The notes beneath the pieces were generated by a model. The model was not told the DNA's origin and made no database searches. It was given only the letters and a program-made list of their open reading frames with translations. From Acheta domesticus (taxonomy: Eukaryota > Arthropoda > Insecta > Orthoptera > Gryllidae), in assembly GCA_031308135.1 (NCBI GenBank), contig JAHLJT010003656.1, forward strand, positions 49,081,421 to 49,145,420: 64,000 nucleotides of DNA. The letters run 5' to 3'. The position numbers and the translations under genes were made by a program. Shown one piece after another: positions 24,326 to 33,754 of the stretch; within the stretch, counting starts at the first letter, position 1, and each line of letters starts with the position of its first letter.

Positions 24326-24582
24326 TATACTGCGATTTTTGTAGGAAGAGCTCTCAAGATAACTCAAATCCCATCTTCGCGATGGAATATGTCACGGCAT
24401 TTCGCGTCTTTTCTCGGTCTTGCCGGTAGAAGTCGCATGATCGCAAGCACTGCTTCATACGGTCGCGATCGTGCGAAATCTAGCGGAACGACTGTGAATG
24501 ATACGAAATGCCGTGACATATTCCATCGCGAAGATGGGATTTGAGTTATCTTGAGAGCTCTTCCTACAAAAATCGCAGAATA
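24326..24582. mobile_element. MITE of the TACTGCGATTTT family, copy 3, with perfect 74-bp inverted ends
   Basis: The left arm 24331-24404 and right arm 24504-24577 are exact inverse complements over 74 bp, beginning TGCGATTTTTGTAGGAAGAG and ending GTCACGGCATTTCG. The middle (about 100 bp) shares CGCAAGCACTGCTTCATACGG-like and ATCTAGCGGA blocks with copies 2 and 4. The single-stranded form would fold into a long hairpin. Perfect arms in a family whose other members are diverged suggest recent insertion or arm homogenisation. Confidence 0.85.
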
Positions 24583-24584
24583 AT

Positions 24585-24836
24585 AATATAGAAAAAAATT
24601 CGCATTTTTAAAATACTTTTCATACAAAAATATGTATAACAGACAAGAAGGTGGATAAAATACAAATGTATTTTGTGAAAATACCAAAATATGTAAAATA
24701 TGTAATACAGTACTAAATATGTAAAAATATGTAACGAAAAAATTGGCGACGATTCGCCAAGATACGAGTTTTGAGAACAGTTGATACGATTTGACGAAAG
24801 ACAAAAAATATGTAATTACATAAAAATCCGGTCTCT
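24585..24836. other. no gene recognised
   Basis: AT-rich sequence with repeated ATATGTAAAATATGTAA-like words near 24680-24740. Confidence 0.5.
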
Positions 24837-25805
24837 GTTGATTAGTTATTCCGGGCGCGTCAACTCCGAAGGACAGTAGTTCCGTAAGTGAAGTGCATGT
24901 TTTTATTGCGGGAGGTGGTTCTGGTCTTTCCCGCTGGATGGAGAGATCCTGCGCCGATTTAACCATCGGCTTCTGGAGTTTTCCAAAATTCGGTATCTCC
25001 CACCAGTGGGGTACAGCCCCAGCTGGGACAAGCACTGAGCTTCTGAACACAAGCACTAAGGAATCTTTCGGGTTCCCGGGTGCTTAACACTTTTGCCACG
25101 AGTCCCGTCGAAGTAGTGTAATTCAAATCCCGAGGGTTGGCGGTGTTCCTTCAGAAGCATGAGTTCAGCTACACGTCGGCTTCTGAGGTTATCTCCCTCA
25201 TGGCGGCTCCACAAATTCGGCATTCGCCGAGCAGCGAGCTACTGCTCGCCCGATCCCGCACAGCTGATGTGTTCGAAAAATGTTCTCTCCCTTTGAAGCG
25301 TCCTAAAGACCGACACGCGGTGGGTAGGGCGAGCGCCGAATGTGCATCACTCGGCAAATAGCAAGCAACTCATCCACACTACTCGGGATTCGGCGAGCGG
25401 TTGCTCGCTGTTCGCCGAATAGCGAGTGGGTGGAGCCACCTTCAAGAAATCTCCCTGGCTGACCACCACTCAATTGGGCCACACTTTAAGCCTAGGACTG
25501 ACCTCCCAATGTGTGTTGTACTGCAATGCATGTTAAAGTGTGTGTCTGTGTAGAGAGAGAAGAGGTCAAAGATAAGATAAGGAACACCACGTGCGGTCCA
25601 TGGCCCGATCGTTAAGGAACGTCTCTAGTAATGATAGGAGAAACCACGGAAAACCAGAGCAGGCGGCCGTTGAATTCCCCTCCAGACAGCGGCTGAACTC
25701 AACCTTCTTGAAAAGCTAGTGTCGAAAATACTATCACTGGTTCGCCAAGATTCGACCCCTCGCCCTTTGCACTTCTAAGCAACGAGCTCGTACGGCATGC
25801 CAGAG
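24837..25805 (-). mobile_element. SINE-A copy 3, interrupted by about 430 bp
   Basis: The tail half (24837-25055) matches copies 1 and 2: CGCGTCAACTCCGAAGG, AAGTGAAGTGCATG, GGTATCTCCCACCAGTGGGG. Homology resumes at about 25490 (GACCTCCCAATGTGTG) and continues through GAGAAACCACGGAAAACCAG and GCTAGTGTCGAAAATAC. The head end (25735-25805) is more diverged, with GATTCGACCCC as the B-box region. The inserted part contains a second version of a SINE-A block (CGGCTTCTGAGGTTATCTCC at 25179) and a hairpin with TCGGCGAGC arms near 25390. The 969-bp span is therefore one SINE plus inserted or internally duplicated material. Confidence 0.65.
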
Positions 25806-26043
25806 ATGCCACGAGAATATTGGCTACTAGCTCCTGTCTGTATGTAATGTGACATATCCTACAACTCTTGGGGTATATCGCAGATGCCACACCAAAATTC
25901 CTAGTTAATTCGGAGGGCATGTCACAGATGCCAACGTATTCTAGTATGTAAAATAAAGTTATCATTGTTGAATCGATTCGGGCTACTATTCTATTTTTAC
26001 ACAATGTTGAGGCAATAATGCTCTCAGTTACCCAGTTATGCAC

Positions 26044-26220
26044 TATACTGCGATTTTCGTAACGTTGTCCCTGACAGGAATCGGCTGTTTCGCTGCGATC
26101 CAATCGGGAGCTTATATTTCGCGACAGTGACATCACTACGGTGACGTTCAATCTCCCTATTGGATGAAACCGTGATATGCTGATTCCTGTCAGGGACAAA
26201 GTTACGAAAATCGCAGTATA
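26044..26220. mobile_element. short MITE sharing the TACTGCGATTTT terminus, copy 5
   Basis: Starts TATACTGCGATTTTCGTAAC and ends GTTACGAAAATCGCAGTATA, an inverted repeat that continues inward as TTGTCCCTGACAGGAATC with one mismatch (arms about 40 bp). The outermost 16 bp match copies 2 to 4 but the interior differs, so it is probably a subfamily moved by the same transposase. TA lies at both ends. Confidence 0.8.
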
Positions 26221-26392
26221 ACGCAGAGCGGTCGAGGCCAAATTCGGGTGTGTCGGGATGGATTACAGGTAGGTCAGAGCAAGGCGAGGCGGGGCAAAGC
26301 ACGACGAGGTGAAGTAGAGTGGGGCGAGATTGTGTAGAGCGGGGTGTGGCTGAGGAGGACGAGATAGAACAGGGCGGGGCACAGCAGGAGAG

Positions 26393-26745
26393 GGTGATAG
26401 GGCGGGGTGATAGGGCGGGACGATAGGGCGGGACGATAGGGCGGGACGATAGGGCGGGACGATAGGGCGGGACGATAGGGCGGGACGATACGGCGGGACG
26501 ATACGGCGGGACGATACGGCGGGACGATAGGGCGGGACGATAGGGCGGGACGATAGGGCGGGACGATAGGGTGGGACGATAGGGCGGGACGATACGGCGG
26601 GACGATAGGGCGGGACGATAGGGCGGGACGATAGGGCGGGACGATAGGGCGCGACGATAGGGCGCGACGATAGGGCGGGACGATAGGGCGGGATGATAGG
26701 ACGGGGCGATAGGACGGGGCGATAGGACGGGACGATAGGGCGGGT
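26393..26745. repeat. 13-bp minisatellite GGGCGGGACGATA
   Basis: About 27 units of 13 bp. Variant units cluster: GATAC instead of GATAG near 26495-26525, GGGCGCGACGATA near 26645-26670, GGACGGGGCGATA at the end. Because 13 is not a multiple of three, the minus strand reads a 39-bp super-period (YRPALSSRPIVPP-type), which explains the 329-codon frame there. Confidence 0.95.
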
Positions 26746-27290
26746 TCTTAGAACGAGTGGAAGGGCGGAGCGGTAGGGTGAGGTTGTAAGACAGAGTGGT
26801 AGGGTAAGGTGGTGGGGCGGCTGATAGGGAGGGGCGGTGGTGTGGGTGATAGAACGGGGTGATAGTGCAGGTTCTTAGAGCGGGTGGAAAGGCGAGACAG
26901 TTGGGTGAAATTGTAAGACAGTGGCAGGGTATGGTGGAAGGGCGGGGTGGTGGGCCTGTGGTAGGGCGGGGTGAAAGGGCGGGGCGAGGATGGGGTGGGG
27001 CGGAGCGCAACCCCATCCTCAGCACGCAGCGGCACGCAGCGCCAGTGGCGGCAGCCCTTATGAAACGTCACGCGCAGGGACAGGCTAATTTAAAACACGT
27101 TGTAGCCGCGCGCCCGCCCCCGCGCCCCGGCCGCTCCTTCGCAGAGGACTTTCCTTTGTGGCGCGCGCCTGATGACTTGTCACCGAGCGCCACGCACGCG
27201 CCCCGCCCCTCCCCGCCGCGCCGCGGACAAGGAGGCGGCGAGGGCTGGGAGCGCGCAGGGAGGATGGAGATATGGTATCAAGTGTAAGTC
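26746..27290. other. G-rich to CpG-rich unique sequence
   Basis: Degenerate GGTGGTAGGGTGAGG-type sequence up to 27000, then a CpG-dense block (27040-27260). No supportable exon. Confidence 0.45.
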
Positions 27291-27368
27291 TACTAGCTTA
27301 GTTCCAGATTTCCTTTCGGGACTTTGGGAAGAACATGGAATTGAAGAGATCAAGAGCGTTGTACGATA

Positions 27369-28139
27369 CATTTACAAGACAAGGTACAAGACAAGGTACA
27401 AGACAAGGTACGAGACAAGGTACGAGACAAGGTACGAGACAAGGTACGAGACAAGGTACGAGACAAGGTACGAGACAAGGTACGAGACAAGGTACGAGAC
27501 AAGGTACGAGACAAGGTACGAGACAAGGTACGAGACAAGGTACGAGACAAGGTACGAGACAAGGTACGAGACAAGGTACGAGACAAGGTACGAGACAAGG
27601 TACGAGACAAGGTACGAGACAAGGTACGAGACAAGGTACGAGACAAGGTACGAGACAAGATACGAGACAAGGTACAAGACAAGGTACAAGACAAGGTACA
27701 AGACAAGGTACGAGACAAGGTACGAGACAAGGTACGAGACAAGGTACGAGACAAGGTGCGAGACAAGGTGCGAGACAAGGTGCGAGACAAGGTGCGTGAC
27801 AAGGTACGAGACAAGGTGCGAGACAAGGTACGAGACAAGGTGCGAGACAGGGTACGAGGCAGGGTACGAGACAGGGTACGAGATAGAGTACGAGACAGGG
27901 TACGAGACAGAATACGAGGCAGGGTACGAGACAGGGTACGAGGCAGGGTACGAGACAGGGTACGAGACAGGGTACGAGACAGGGTACGAGACAGGGTACG
28001 AGACAGGGTACGAGACAGGGTACGAGACAGGGTACGAGACAGGGTACGAGACAGGGTACGAGACAGGGTACGAGACAGGGTACGAGACAGGGTACGAGAC
28101 AGGGTACGAGACAGGGTACGAGACAGGGTACGAGACAGG
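27369..28139. repeat. 12-bp minisatellite GGTACGAGACAA, about 64 units
   Basis: About 770 bp of a 12-bp unit with block-wise variants: GGTACAAGACAA (first three units and again near 27670-27705), GGTACGAGACAA (most of the left half), GGTGCGAGACAA (27765-27800) and GGTACGAGACAG (right half). The unit is a multiple of three and carries no stop in most frames, giving frames of 109-327 codons with four-residue repeats. There is no start context, splice signal or conserved flank, so I call it satellite DNA rather than a repetitive protein. Confidence 0.95.
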
Positions 28140-28144
28140 CCTGT

Positions 28145-28805
28145 GTGCAGCGTAGCCAGATCTTTGAACTTATATCCCGGTATCAACCTTCAAAAATCCT
28201 GCAATTTTCACTAAAATTCCAGGCACAAATGTCAATTACTTTAAATTATGAAATTGTTCATATCATAACTATTAGGTTTTTAACGTGCACAGGAAGTTCG
28301 TTGAACCTAACTCGATATCTATTCATTTTATATCGATAAATTAATGGAATGTTCTATCCTTTTCTACCAAAGCATGTGCTAAAATGACCTTTCTATGTCA
28401 CCCTAAAGTTTTTTTACCGAAGTGCTTTCACAAAAATCATAGTTATTTGTAATATTGGTGTTAGATATAACTTATTGCATAAGAAAATATTAAATGAATC
28501 TGAAATTACATCAATAATTAGTACAGACTTAAAATCCTGGTATTTAACATACCAGAATGTCTTCATCCTGTTATATGGTATCTTTATTAAAATCCTGGTA
28601 AAAATACAAGGATCGTGATACGTCTGGCAACATTGGCTCACCAAACCCTACTCATTCATGTTCCTATTCGTACACACGAATTATATCCCATACACTTGCC
28701 TCATAGCTATCACCACATCAGCCGATGTAGCACATCCTGAGCAGCTGGAAAACACGTATAAATTCTAAATATTGTTTAACATTAAGAAACAACACTCAGT
28801 AAATT
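28145..28805. other. no gene recognised
   Basis: AT-rich unique sequence. Confidence 0.5.
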
Positions 28806-28814
28806 GCGACTAAG

Positions 28815-29110
28815 ATGTAGCATGCCAATTCTCGTAAGCACGCGGACACTTGGGAACACGTGTAAACGGGAGGTCACGCAGGTAGTTCTCTCAAAAGTGA
28901 CAACTTCTTAAGAGCTGGTCCTCAGGCGACTACCTGGCGCCTGCCGGGGGCACGTGGCTGTTAGTCACCGGTCAGGCTGAGGGGAATGTAAGAGGAGGTG
29001 CCCTGTGAGAAAAGGGAACAATAAGTTGTAAGGTGCAATCGGATCTCTCTGTACTCTTCATTTGGAATAAACGGCTGTCAACGGAAGTTGGTGTTTGACT
29101 GTCTCACTAC
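28815..29110 (+). mobile_element. possible solo LTR
   Basis: A block of about 296 bp, GC-richer than its flanks, bounded by the 5-bp direct repeat CTAAG (28810-28814 and 29111-29115). It carries a polyadenylation signal AATAAA at 29066-29071 some 40 bp before its end, followed by a GT/T-rich stretch, as in a U3-R-U5 layout. The ends are not canonical TG...CA (it starts ATGTAGC and ends CACTAC), and no internal retrovirus-like genes adjoin. The call is therefore weak. A short unique gene 3' end is an alternative. Confidence 0.25.
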
Positions 29111-29119
29111 CTAAGCCAG

Positions 29120-29885
29120 TTGCAGCAAAACAGTGCGAACTAGAACCGCACTCTGTTCTCTCACCCCAGAGAGAGAACGACCAACACAACTTACGCACTC
29201 TTCCCATCTTCACCAATGCACTGCTCTGACTTGATACACGTGGAAAGACGGGTTCAGTTTAAAAGGAAGTCTGTACTTCGTATGCAATATAGATAGAAAA
29301 ATATAATAGAGATATAGTATAGATAGAAATATAAGAACAGAACATTTCTTCTGAATATTTTTTTCCTTCCTAGTCTAGATAAAATATTTTTTCAACTTGC
29401 AACTTACATCAACGGTCAGCAAAAAAACTAGCGATATTCTCTGACGTCATTTTAATTGTCTGCAAAGTTATTCATACGTTTTAATACACTGAGACTCATT
29501 AAACAAAATTTTCAGAAAAAAATGTTTTAGCTATGTAATTATATGTAAAATAGAATAAGAAAATTATTGCGAATTGATTTGTAATAAAATACTACTGTGA
29601 CTTGCAGAAAACATCAACCCTACAATTAATGTGAGTGAACAGCTAAAGAAGACCCATTATTCATAACAATGTATTTCAATTTTTTAAATTTTATTTCTTT
29701 CTCCCTCCTCTCCACAAAGTGTAGCCCAATCGTACCATAATAGTGCATCTACCCGTGTACTACATTGCTTTGAATGCGCCACAATTTTTTCCCTGAAAAT
29801 GTTTATAGAAGCTAGTAAGTAATTAAATAAATACAAAATTTAATTTTTAACTAGTTATCTCTAGGAGAAAATATGCTGTTGCGCA
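29120..29885. other. no gene recognised
   Basis: AT-rich unique sequence upstream of the ACAC array. Confidence 0.5.
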
Positions 29886-29889
29886 GTGT

Positions 29890-30036
29890 CATGCACACAC
29901 AGACACATACACAGACACATACACAGACACATACACAGACACATACACAGACACATACACAGACACAGACACAGACACAGACACAGACACATACACAGAC
30001 ACATACACAGACACATACACAGACACATACACAGAC
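29890..30036. repeat. left ACACAGACACAT array (5' flank of the retrotransposon)
   Basis: About 12 units of the 12-bp repeat ACACAGACACAT, with a short internal run of ACACAG only (29960-29990). It ends abruptly at ACAGAC (30031-30036), where retrotransposon sequence starts. The same repeat resumes on the other side at about 33993, so one array was split by the insertion. Confidence 0.95.
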
Positions 30037-30038
30037 TC

Positions 30039-30782
30039 CACTCCCACTCCATTCCCAAGCATCGGGATGCCCTGGTAGTGAGAGCCAGCGAGAGCGGCAC
30101 GTACGCGGACATTTTGCGACGCATGAAACAAGCCCCGGAGCTTGAAGAACTGGGACGCAACGTGGTAAAAATAAGAAAGAGAGGCACCGGAGACTTGCTT
30201 TTTGAGATGGGACCTGCGAGTGGCTCGAAGGCAGCACAGTTCCAGACTGCGGTGGCAGAGCAACTTAAGGGAATAGCGGAGGTAAAGACCCTTTCAACTG
30301 AGGTGCTCCTGGAGATAAAAGACATGGACGAAGTTACAACAGAAAAAGAAATTGTTGAGGCCTTCGAAAGGCATCTGGAGGCGGCAAAGGAAAGGAAAGT
30401 TGTAGTTAAATCACTTCGTACCGCCAACGGTAGCACCCAAACAGCAGTGATTGCACTACCAGCAGATCTAGCCAGGAAAGCGGTGCAATTGGATAAAATT
30501 AAGATTGGTTGGGTTAGGTGTCGTATTCGAGAGAAAATAGTTGCTACAAGGTGTTACAGGTGTTGGGCTTTTGGGCATCTGGCGCGTAACTGCAAAGGGC
30601 CTGATAGGTCCAAAAACTGTCATCGTTGCGGAGAGGGAGGGCATATTGCTAGGACCTCCACTAAAACCCCTAACTGTTGTCTCTGCCAGGGAAAAGACGG
30701 AGAACCGCATGCAACTGGTAGCTACAAGTGCCCCTATTACCAAGAGGCCATAAAGAAGGTGGAACGGGGGAAGAAAGAATGA
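30039..30782 (+). CDS. ORF1 (gag-like zinc-knuckle protein), 5' truncated
   Basis: About 247 codons remain, beginning at the repeat junction in the frame ...HSHSIPKHRDALVVRASES. R1-type gag proteins are usually 400 residues or more, so the N-terminal half is missing. Three C-terminal zinc knuckles are visible: CYRCWAFGHLARNC (30552-30593), a complete CX2CX4HX4C; a second with CHRCGEGGH at 30618, whose last cysteine is replaced by serine; and a third starting CLC near 30677 with a wider CX2CX7HX6C spacing. The protein would bind the element RNA and chaperone target-primed reverse transcription. The reading frame stays open upstream through the ACAC array (start codon at 29886), giving a fused frame of 298 codons whose first 50 encode His/Arg/Ile repeats; that part is not native gag. 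It ends with TGA overlapping the ORF2 start as ATGA. Confidence 0.8.
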   Translation, partial: HSHSIPKHRDALVVRASESGTYADILRRMKQAPELEELGRNVVKIRKRGTGDLLFEMGPASGSKAAQFQTAVAEQLKGIAEVKTLSTEVLLEIKDMDEVTTEKEIVEAFERHLEAAKERKVVVKSLRTANGSTQTAVIALPADLARKAVQLDKIKIGWVRCRIREKIVATRCYRCWAFGHLARNCKGPDRSKNCHRCGEGGHIARTSTKTPNCCLCQGKDGEPHATGSYKCPYYQEAIKKVERGKKE

Positions 30783-33754
30783 GAATGAGAGTTATTCAGC
30801 TTAATCTAAATCATTGCGAGGCGGCACAAGATCTTCTCAGTCAGACAGTGCACGAGATGAAAATAGACGTGGCGATCCTGTGCGAGCCATATAGGAATAT
30901 CACCAGTCCTCAATGGGTTTCGGACGCGAGTGACCGAGCTGCGGTGTGGATTTGCGGTAATAAACCAGTCCAGGAGGTTAAGCAAGTCCCGGAGGATGGA
31001 TTCACTTGGATCAAGGGGTGCGGCATATATTTTTACAGTGTTTATTCTGCACCCAGTGAGTCCCTAGAAGAGTTCAAGGCATTACTCGATAGGCTATTGG
31101 ATGATGCGAGAGGGCGAAGACCTCTTATTATTGCTGGGGACTTCAATGCATGGGCCACGGAGTGGGGCAACAGGGTAACGAACCAACGAGGGACGGCTCT
31201 CTTGGACAGCCTAGTCAGTTTGGACGTCTATCTCTGCAACACGGGTAACAGCCCGACCTTTGCTATGAATGGTCACAGCTCCATAGTCGACCTGACATTC
31301 GAGTGTGGTAGCCTTGCTAGAAGGATTACGGCGTGGGAGGTTAGTGATCACTATACACACAGCGACCACCAAGCTATTGTATATGAGGTCAGTGAGAAGA
31401 GTAGGGAGAGGGCTGCTAAAGACAAGAGAAGAGCAACGTGGAACTATAGGACGTTCGATCGAGATTCTTTCGCTGTCATGATGGAGGGCAACGTTACGAT
31501 GGTCGGAAACTCGGAGGATATGGTGGGAACTCTAATGAATCGGGTCTTTGACGCCTGTGATGCGTCAATGACGAAAAGCTCCAGGAAAGAGCGCCGTCCT
31601 CCAGTGTATTGGTGGACTGACGAGATCGCGAAACTTCGCAGGGAATGCCACCGCATGCGCAGGTCGGCGCAACGAGGTCGTCCAAACTACGAGATCCTCA
31701 AAAAAGAACATATTGCCGCCAGAAGAGCTTTCGCAAAAGCTATCAAGATCAGCAAGAACCGTTGCTGGAGAGAGTTAAGCGACGAGGTGGATGGTGACCC
31801 TTGGGGACGGCCGTATAAGGTGGTAACGGCCAGACTCAAAGTTCTGTCCAGGCCACCCCCGACTTGTCCGGCCTTCTTGGAGAAGATAGTTACCACCTTG
31901 TTTCCCCACCAGATGGATACGTTGCAGCCTATGAACCCGCTTGAAGATCCACAAGAGGTTCCGGCAGTTTCATTAGAAGAACTGACATGGGCTTGTGGCA
32001 AGGTTCAAGAGTGCAAAGCCCCCGGGTTGGATGGGGTCCCGAATGTTGCTATTAAGACCGCTATTAGAACTCGGCCAGATCTGTTTTTAGAGGTATATAA
32101 TGCGTGCGTGAGAGAGGGGAATTTCCCCAGACGGTGGAAGAAACAGCAGCTAGTCCTCCTTCCGAAATGCGACAAGTCACCTAGCGACCCGGCGGCATAT
32201 AGGCCTATATGCCTACTGGATACAGCAGGGAAGATTTTAGAGCGGATCATCTGCAAGCGGATCGAAGCATACACGGAGGGACCACAAGGACTATCCGACC
32301 ATCAGTACGGTTTTAGGAAGGCAAGATCTACAGTGGACGCAATTGGGGTTGTCGTTGACATCGCACGCAAGGCTATCGAGGGCAAACGTTGGAGAAGAGG
32401 CGCGAAGAAGTATTGCGCTATAGTTACTCTTGACGTCAGGAACGCTTTTAATACGGCTAGGTGGGGTTCCATACTTGCTGCGTTAAAAGAACTGGGAGTT
32501 CCGATGTACTTAAGGAAAATAGTTAGAAGCTATTTCGAGGAGAGGATTTTGGTGTACGACACAGAGACTGGAGTTAAGACGTATGGTATCTCGGGTGGTG
32601 TTCCACAAGGCTCGGTACTGGGTCCATTGTTGTGGAATATTATGTATGAATCTGTGCTGAAGCTCCAGCTGCCGGAAGGTGCAAGAGCTATCGGATTTAC
32701 TGATGATGTTGCGGTGGCTGTGGTAGGCAAATACAAGGAGGAGGTCACACAGGTTGCCAATGAGGCTGTGGCTGCGATCCGGAAATGGTTAACGTCGGTG
32801 GGGCTCCGGATGGCTCTGCACAAAACAGAAGCTGTTCTGGTGACAGGCCGAAAAGTTAAAGAAGATATTACTCTCAATGTAGGGGGTAGTAAAATAGCCT
32901 CCCAGCAGTCTCTAAGATATTTAGGAATTCAGATTGATGCGAGACTGCATTTTGATGAGCACTTACGGGTAGCCTGCGAAAAAGCGTCTCGCATGGCCTA
33001 CGCCTTGGCACGAATCATGCCTAATGTTGGCGGTCCAAGCCAAAGTAGCCGGAGACTATTTTCCGGGGCCGTAAACTCGATGCTGCTCTACGCAGCCCCC
33101 ATTTGGGCGCATGCCTTAGGGGTACAATCGTACGCCCGCGGGGTGAAGTTCGTGTACAGAAGGTCCGCCCTGAGGGTGGCCCGGGCATTCCGAACGGTCT
33201 CGCCCGATGCTGTGTGTGTGATAGCCGACATGCCCCCAATAGACCTCCTGGCTCAAGAAAGGGCCAGGCTCTACAGGCGTAAACGTGAAGGAGCTAGTAA
33301 TAAAAGCGTCATCATGAAGGAAGAGAGGGAGGTGACATTGGCCCAATGGCAAAGGAGATGGGTTACATCATCTACTGGTAGATGGACATTTCGCCTTATT
33401 CCGGACGTTGTAAAGTGGAATCAAAGGAATCACGGAGAAGTGGACCATTATTTGACCCAGTTGCTAACGGGGCACGGGTGCTATCGTGCGTACCAACTTC
33501 GCTTCCGGTTGGACGATGACACCTCCTGCCCAACCTGTGAACCACTGGTGGAAGATGCGGAGCATGTGTTTTTCCACTGCCCACGTTTTTCTAGGGATAG
33601 GGATGAACTTCGCCAACTCCTCCAGGTAATGACTCCTGATACCATCGTCTCTGAGATGCTGGTGTCCGAAGATAACTGGAGTGCGGTAGCCAACTATGCA
33701 GCCCTAGTTTTGAAGAGGCTACGATTGGAGGAGCACCTACGAAGGAGTAGCTGA
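30779..33754 (+). CDS. ORF2, endonuclease and reverse transcriptase of the R1-clade element
   Basis: An uninterrupted 991-residue protein, close to the usual R1-clade ORF2 length. Start chosen at 30779, where ATG overlaps the ORF1 stop (ATGA), a layout typical of termination-reinitiation; an upstream ATG at 30728 would add 17 residues overlapping gag. Residues 1-200 form an APE-like endonuclease: N9/N11 (QLNLNH), E36 (CEPY), D121/N123 (GDFNA), D196/H197 (SDH). Residues about 410-720 are the reverse transcriptase: AYRPICLL at 473, YGFRKARST at 510, catalytic D552 (LDVRNAF), GVPQGSVLGP at 607, catalytic D642/D643 in FTDD, and YLGIQID at 714. A C-terminal CX2CX8HX4C knuckle uses C917, C920, H929 and C934. 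It would nick the target and reverse-transcribe the element RNA there. All expected catalytic residues are present. The FTDD box, instead of the common F/YADD, is the only oddity. Confidence 0.93.
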   Translation: MRMRVIQLNLNHCEAAQDLLSQTVHEMKIDVAILCEPYRNITSPQWVSDASDRAAVWICGNKPVQEVKQVPEDGFTWIKGCGIYFYSVYSAPSESLEEFKALLDRLLDDARGRRPLIIAGDFNAWATEWGNRVTNQRGTALLDSLVSLDVYLCNTGNSPTFAMNGHSSIVDLTFECGSLARRITAWEVSDHYTHSDHQAIVYEVSEKSRERAAKDKRRATWNYRTFDRDSFAVMMEGNVTMVGNSEDMVGTLMNRVFDACDASMTKSSRKERRPPVYWWTDEIAKLRRECHRMRRSAQRGRPNYEILKKEHIAARRAFAKAIKISKNRCWRELSDEVDGDPWGRPYKVVTARLKVLSRPPPTCPAFLEKIVTTLFPHQMDTLQPMNPLEDPQEVPAVSLEELTWACGKVQECKAPGLDGVPNVAIKTAIRTRPDLFLEVYNACVREGNFPRRWKKQQLVLLPKCDKSPSDPAAYRPICLLDTAGKILERIICKRIEAYTEGPQGLSDHQYGFRKARSTVDAIGVVVDIARKAIEGKRWRRGAKKYCAIVTLDVRNAFNTARWGSILAALKELGVPMYLRKIVRSYFEERILVYDTETGVKTYGISGGVPQGSVLGPLLWNIMYESVLKLQLPEGARAIGFTDDVAVAVVGKYKEEVTQVANEAVAAIRKWLTSVGLRMALHKTEAVLVTGRKVKEDITLNVGGSKIASQQSLRYLGIQIDARLHFDEHLRVACEKASRMAYALARIMPNVGGPSQSSRRLFSGAVNSMLLYAAPIWAHALGVQSYARGVKFVYRRSALRVARAFRTVSPDAVCVIADMPPIDLLAQERARLYRRKREGASNKSVIMKEEREVTLAQWQRRWVTSSTGRWTFRLIPDVVKWNQRNHGEVDHYLTQLLTGHGCYRAYQLRFRLDDDTSCPTCEPLVEDAEHVFFHCPRFSRDRDELRQLLQVMTPDTIVSEMLVSEDNWSAVANYAALVLKRLRLEEHLRRSS

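Noticed and set aside
27172..28214. Frames of 109-327 codons encoding four-residue repeats on both strands
   Set aside because: They are created by the 12-bp GGTACGAGACAA satellite and are open in several frames at once, with no gene-like start, splice signal or flanking domain.
31444..33693. Antisense frames inside ORF2 of the retrotransposon
   Set aside because: Shadows of the real coding frame.
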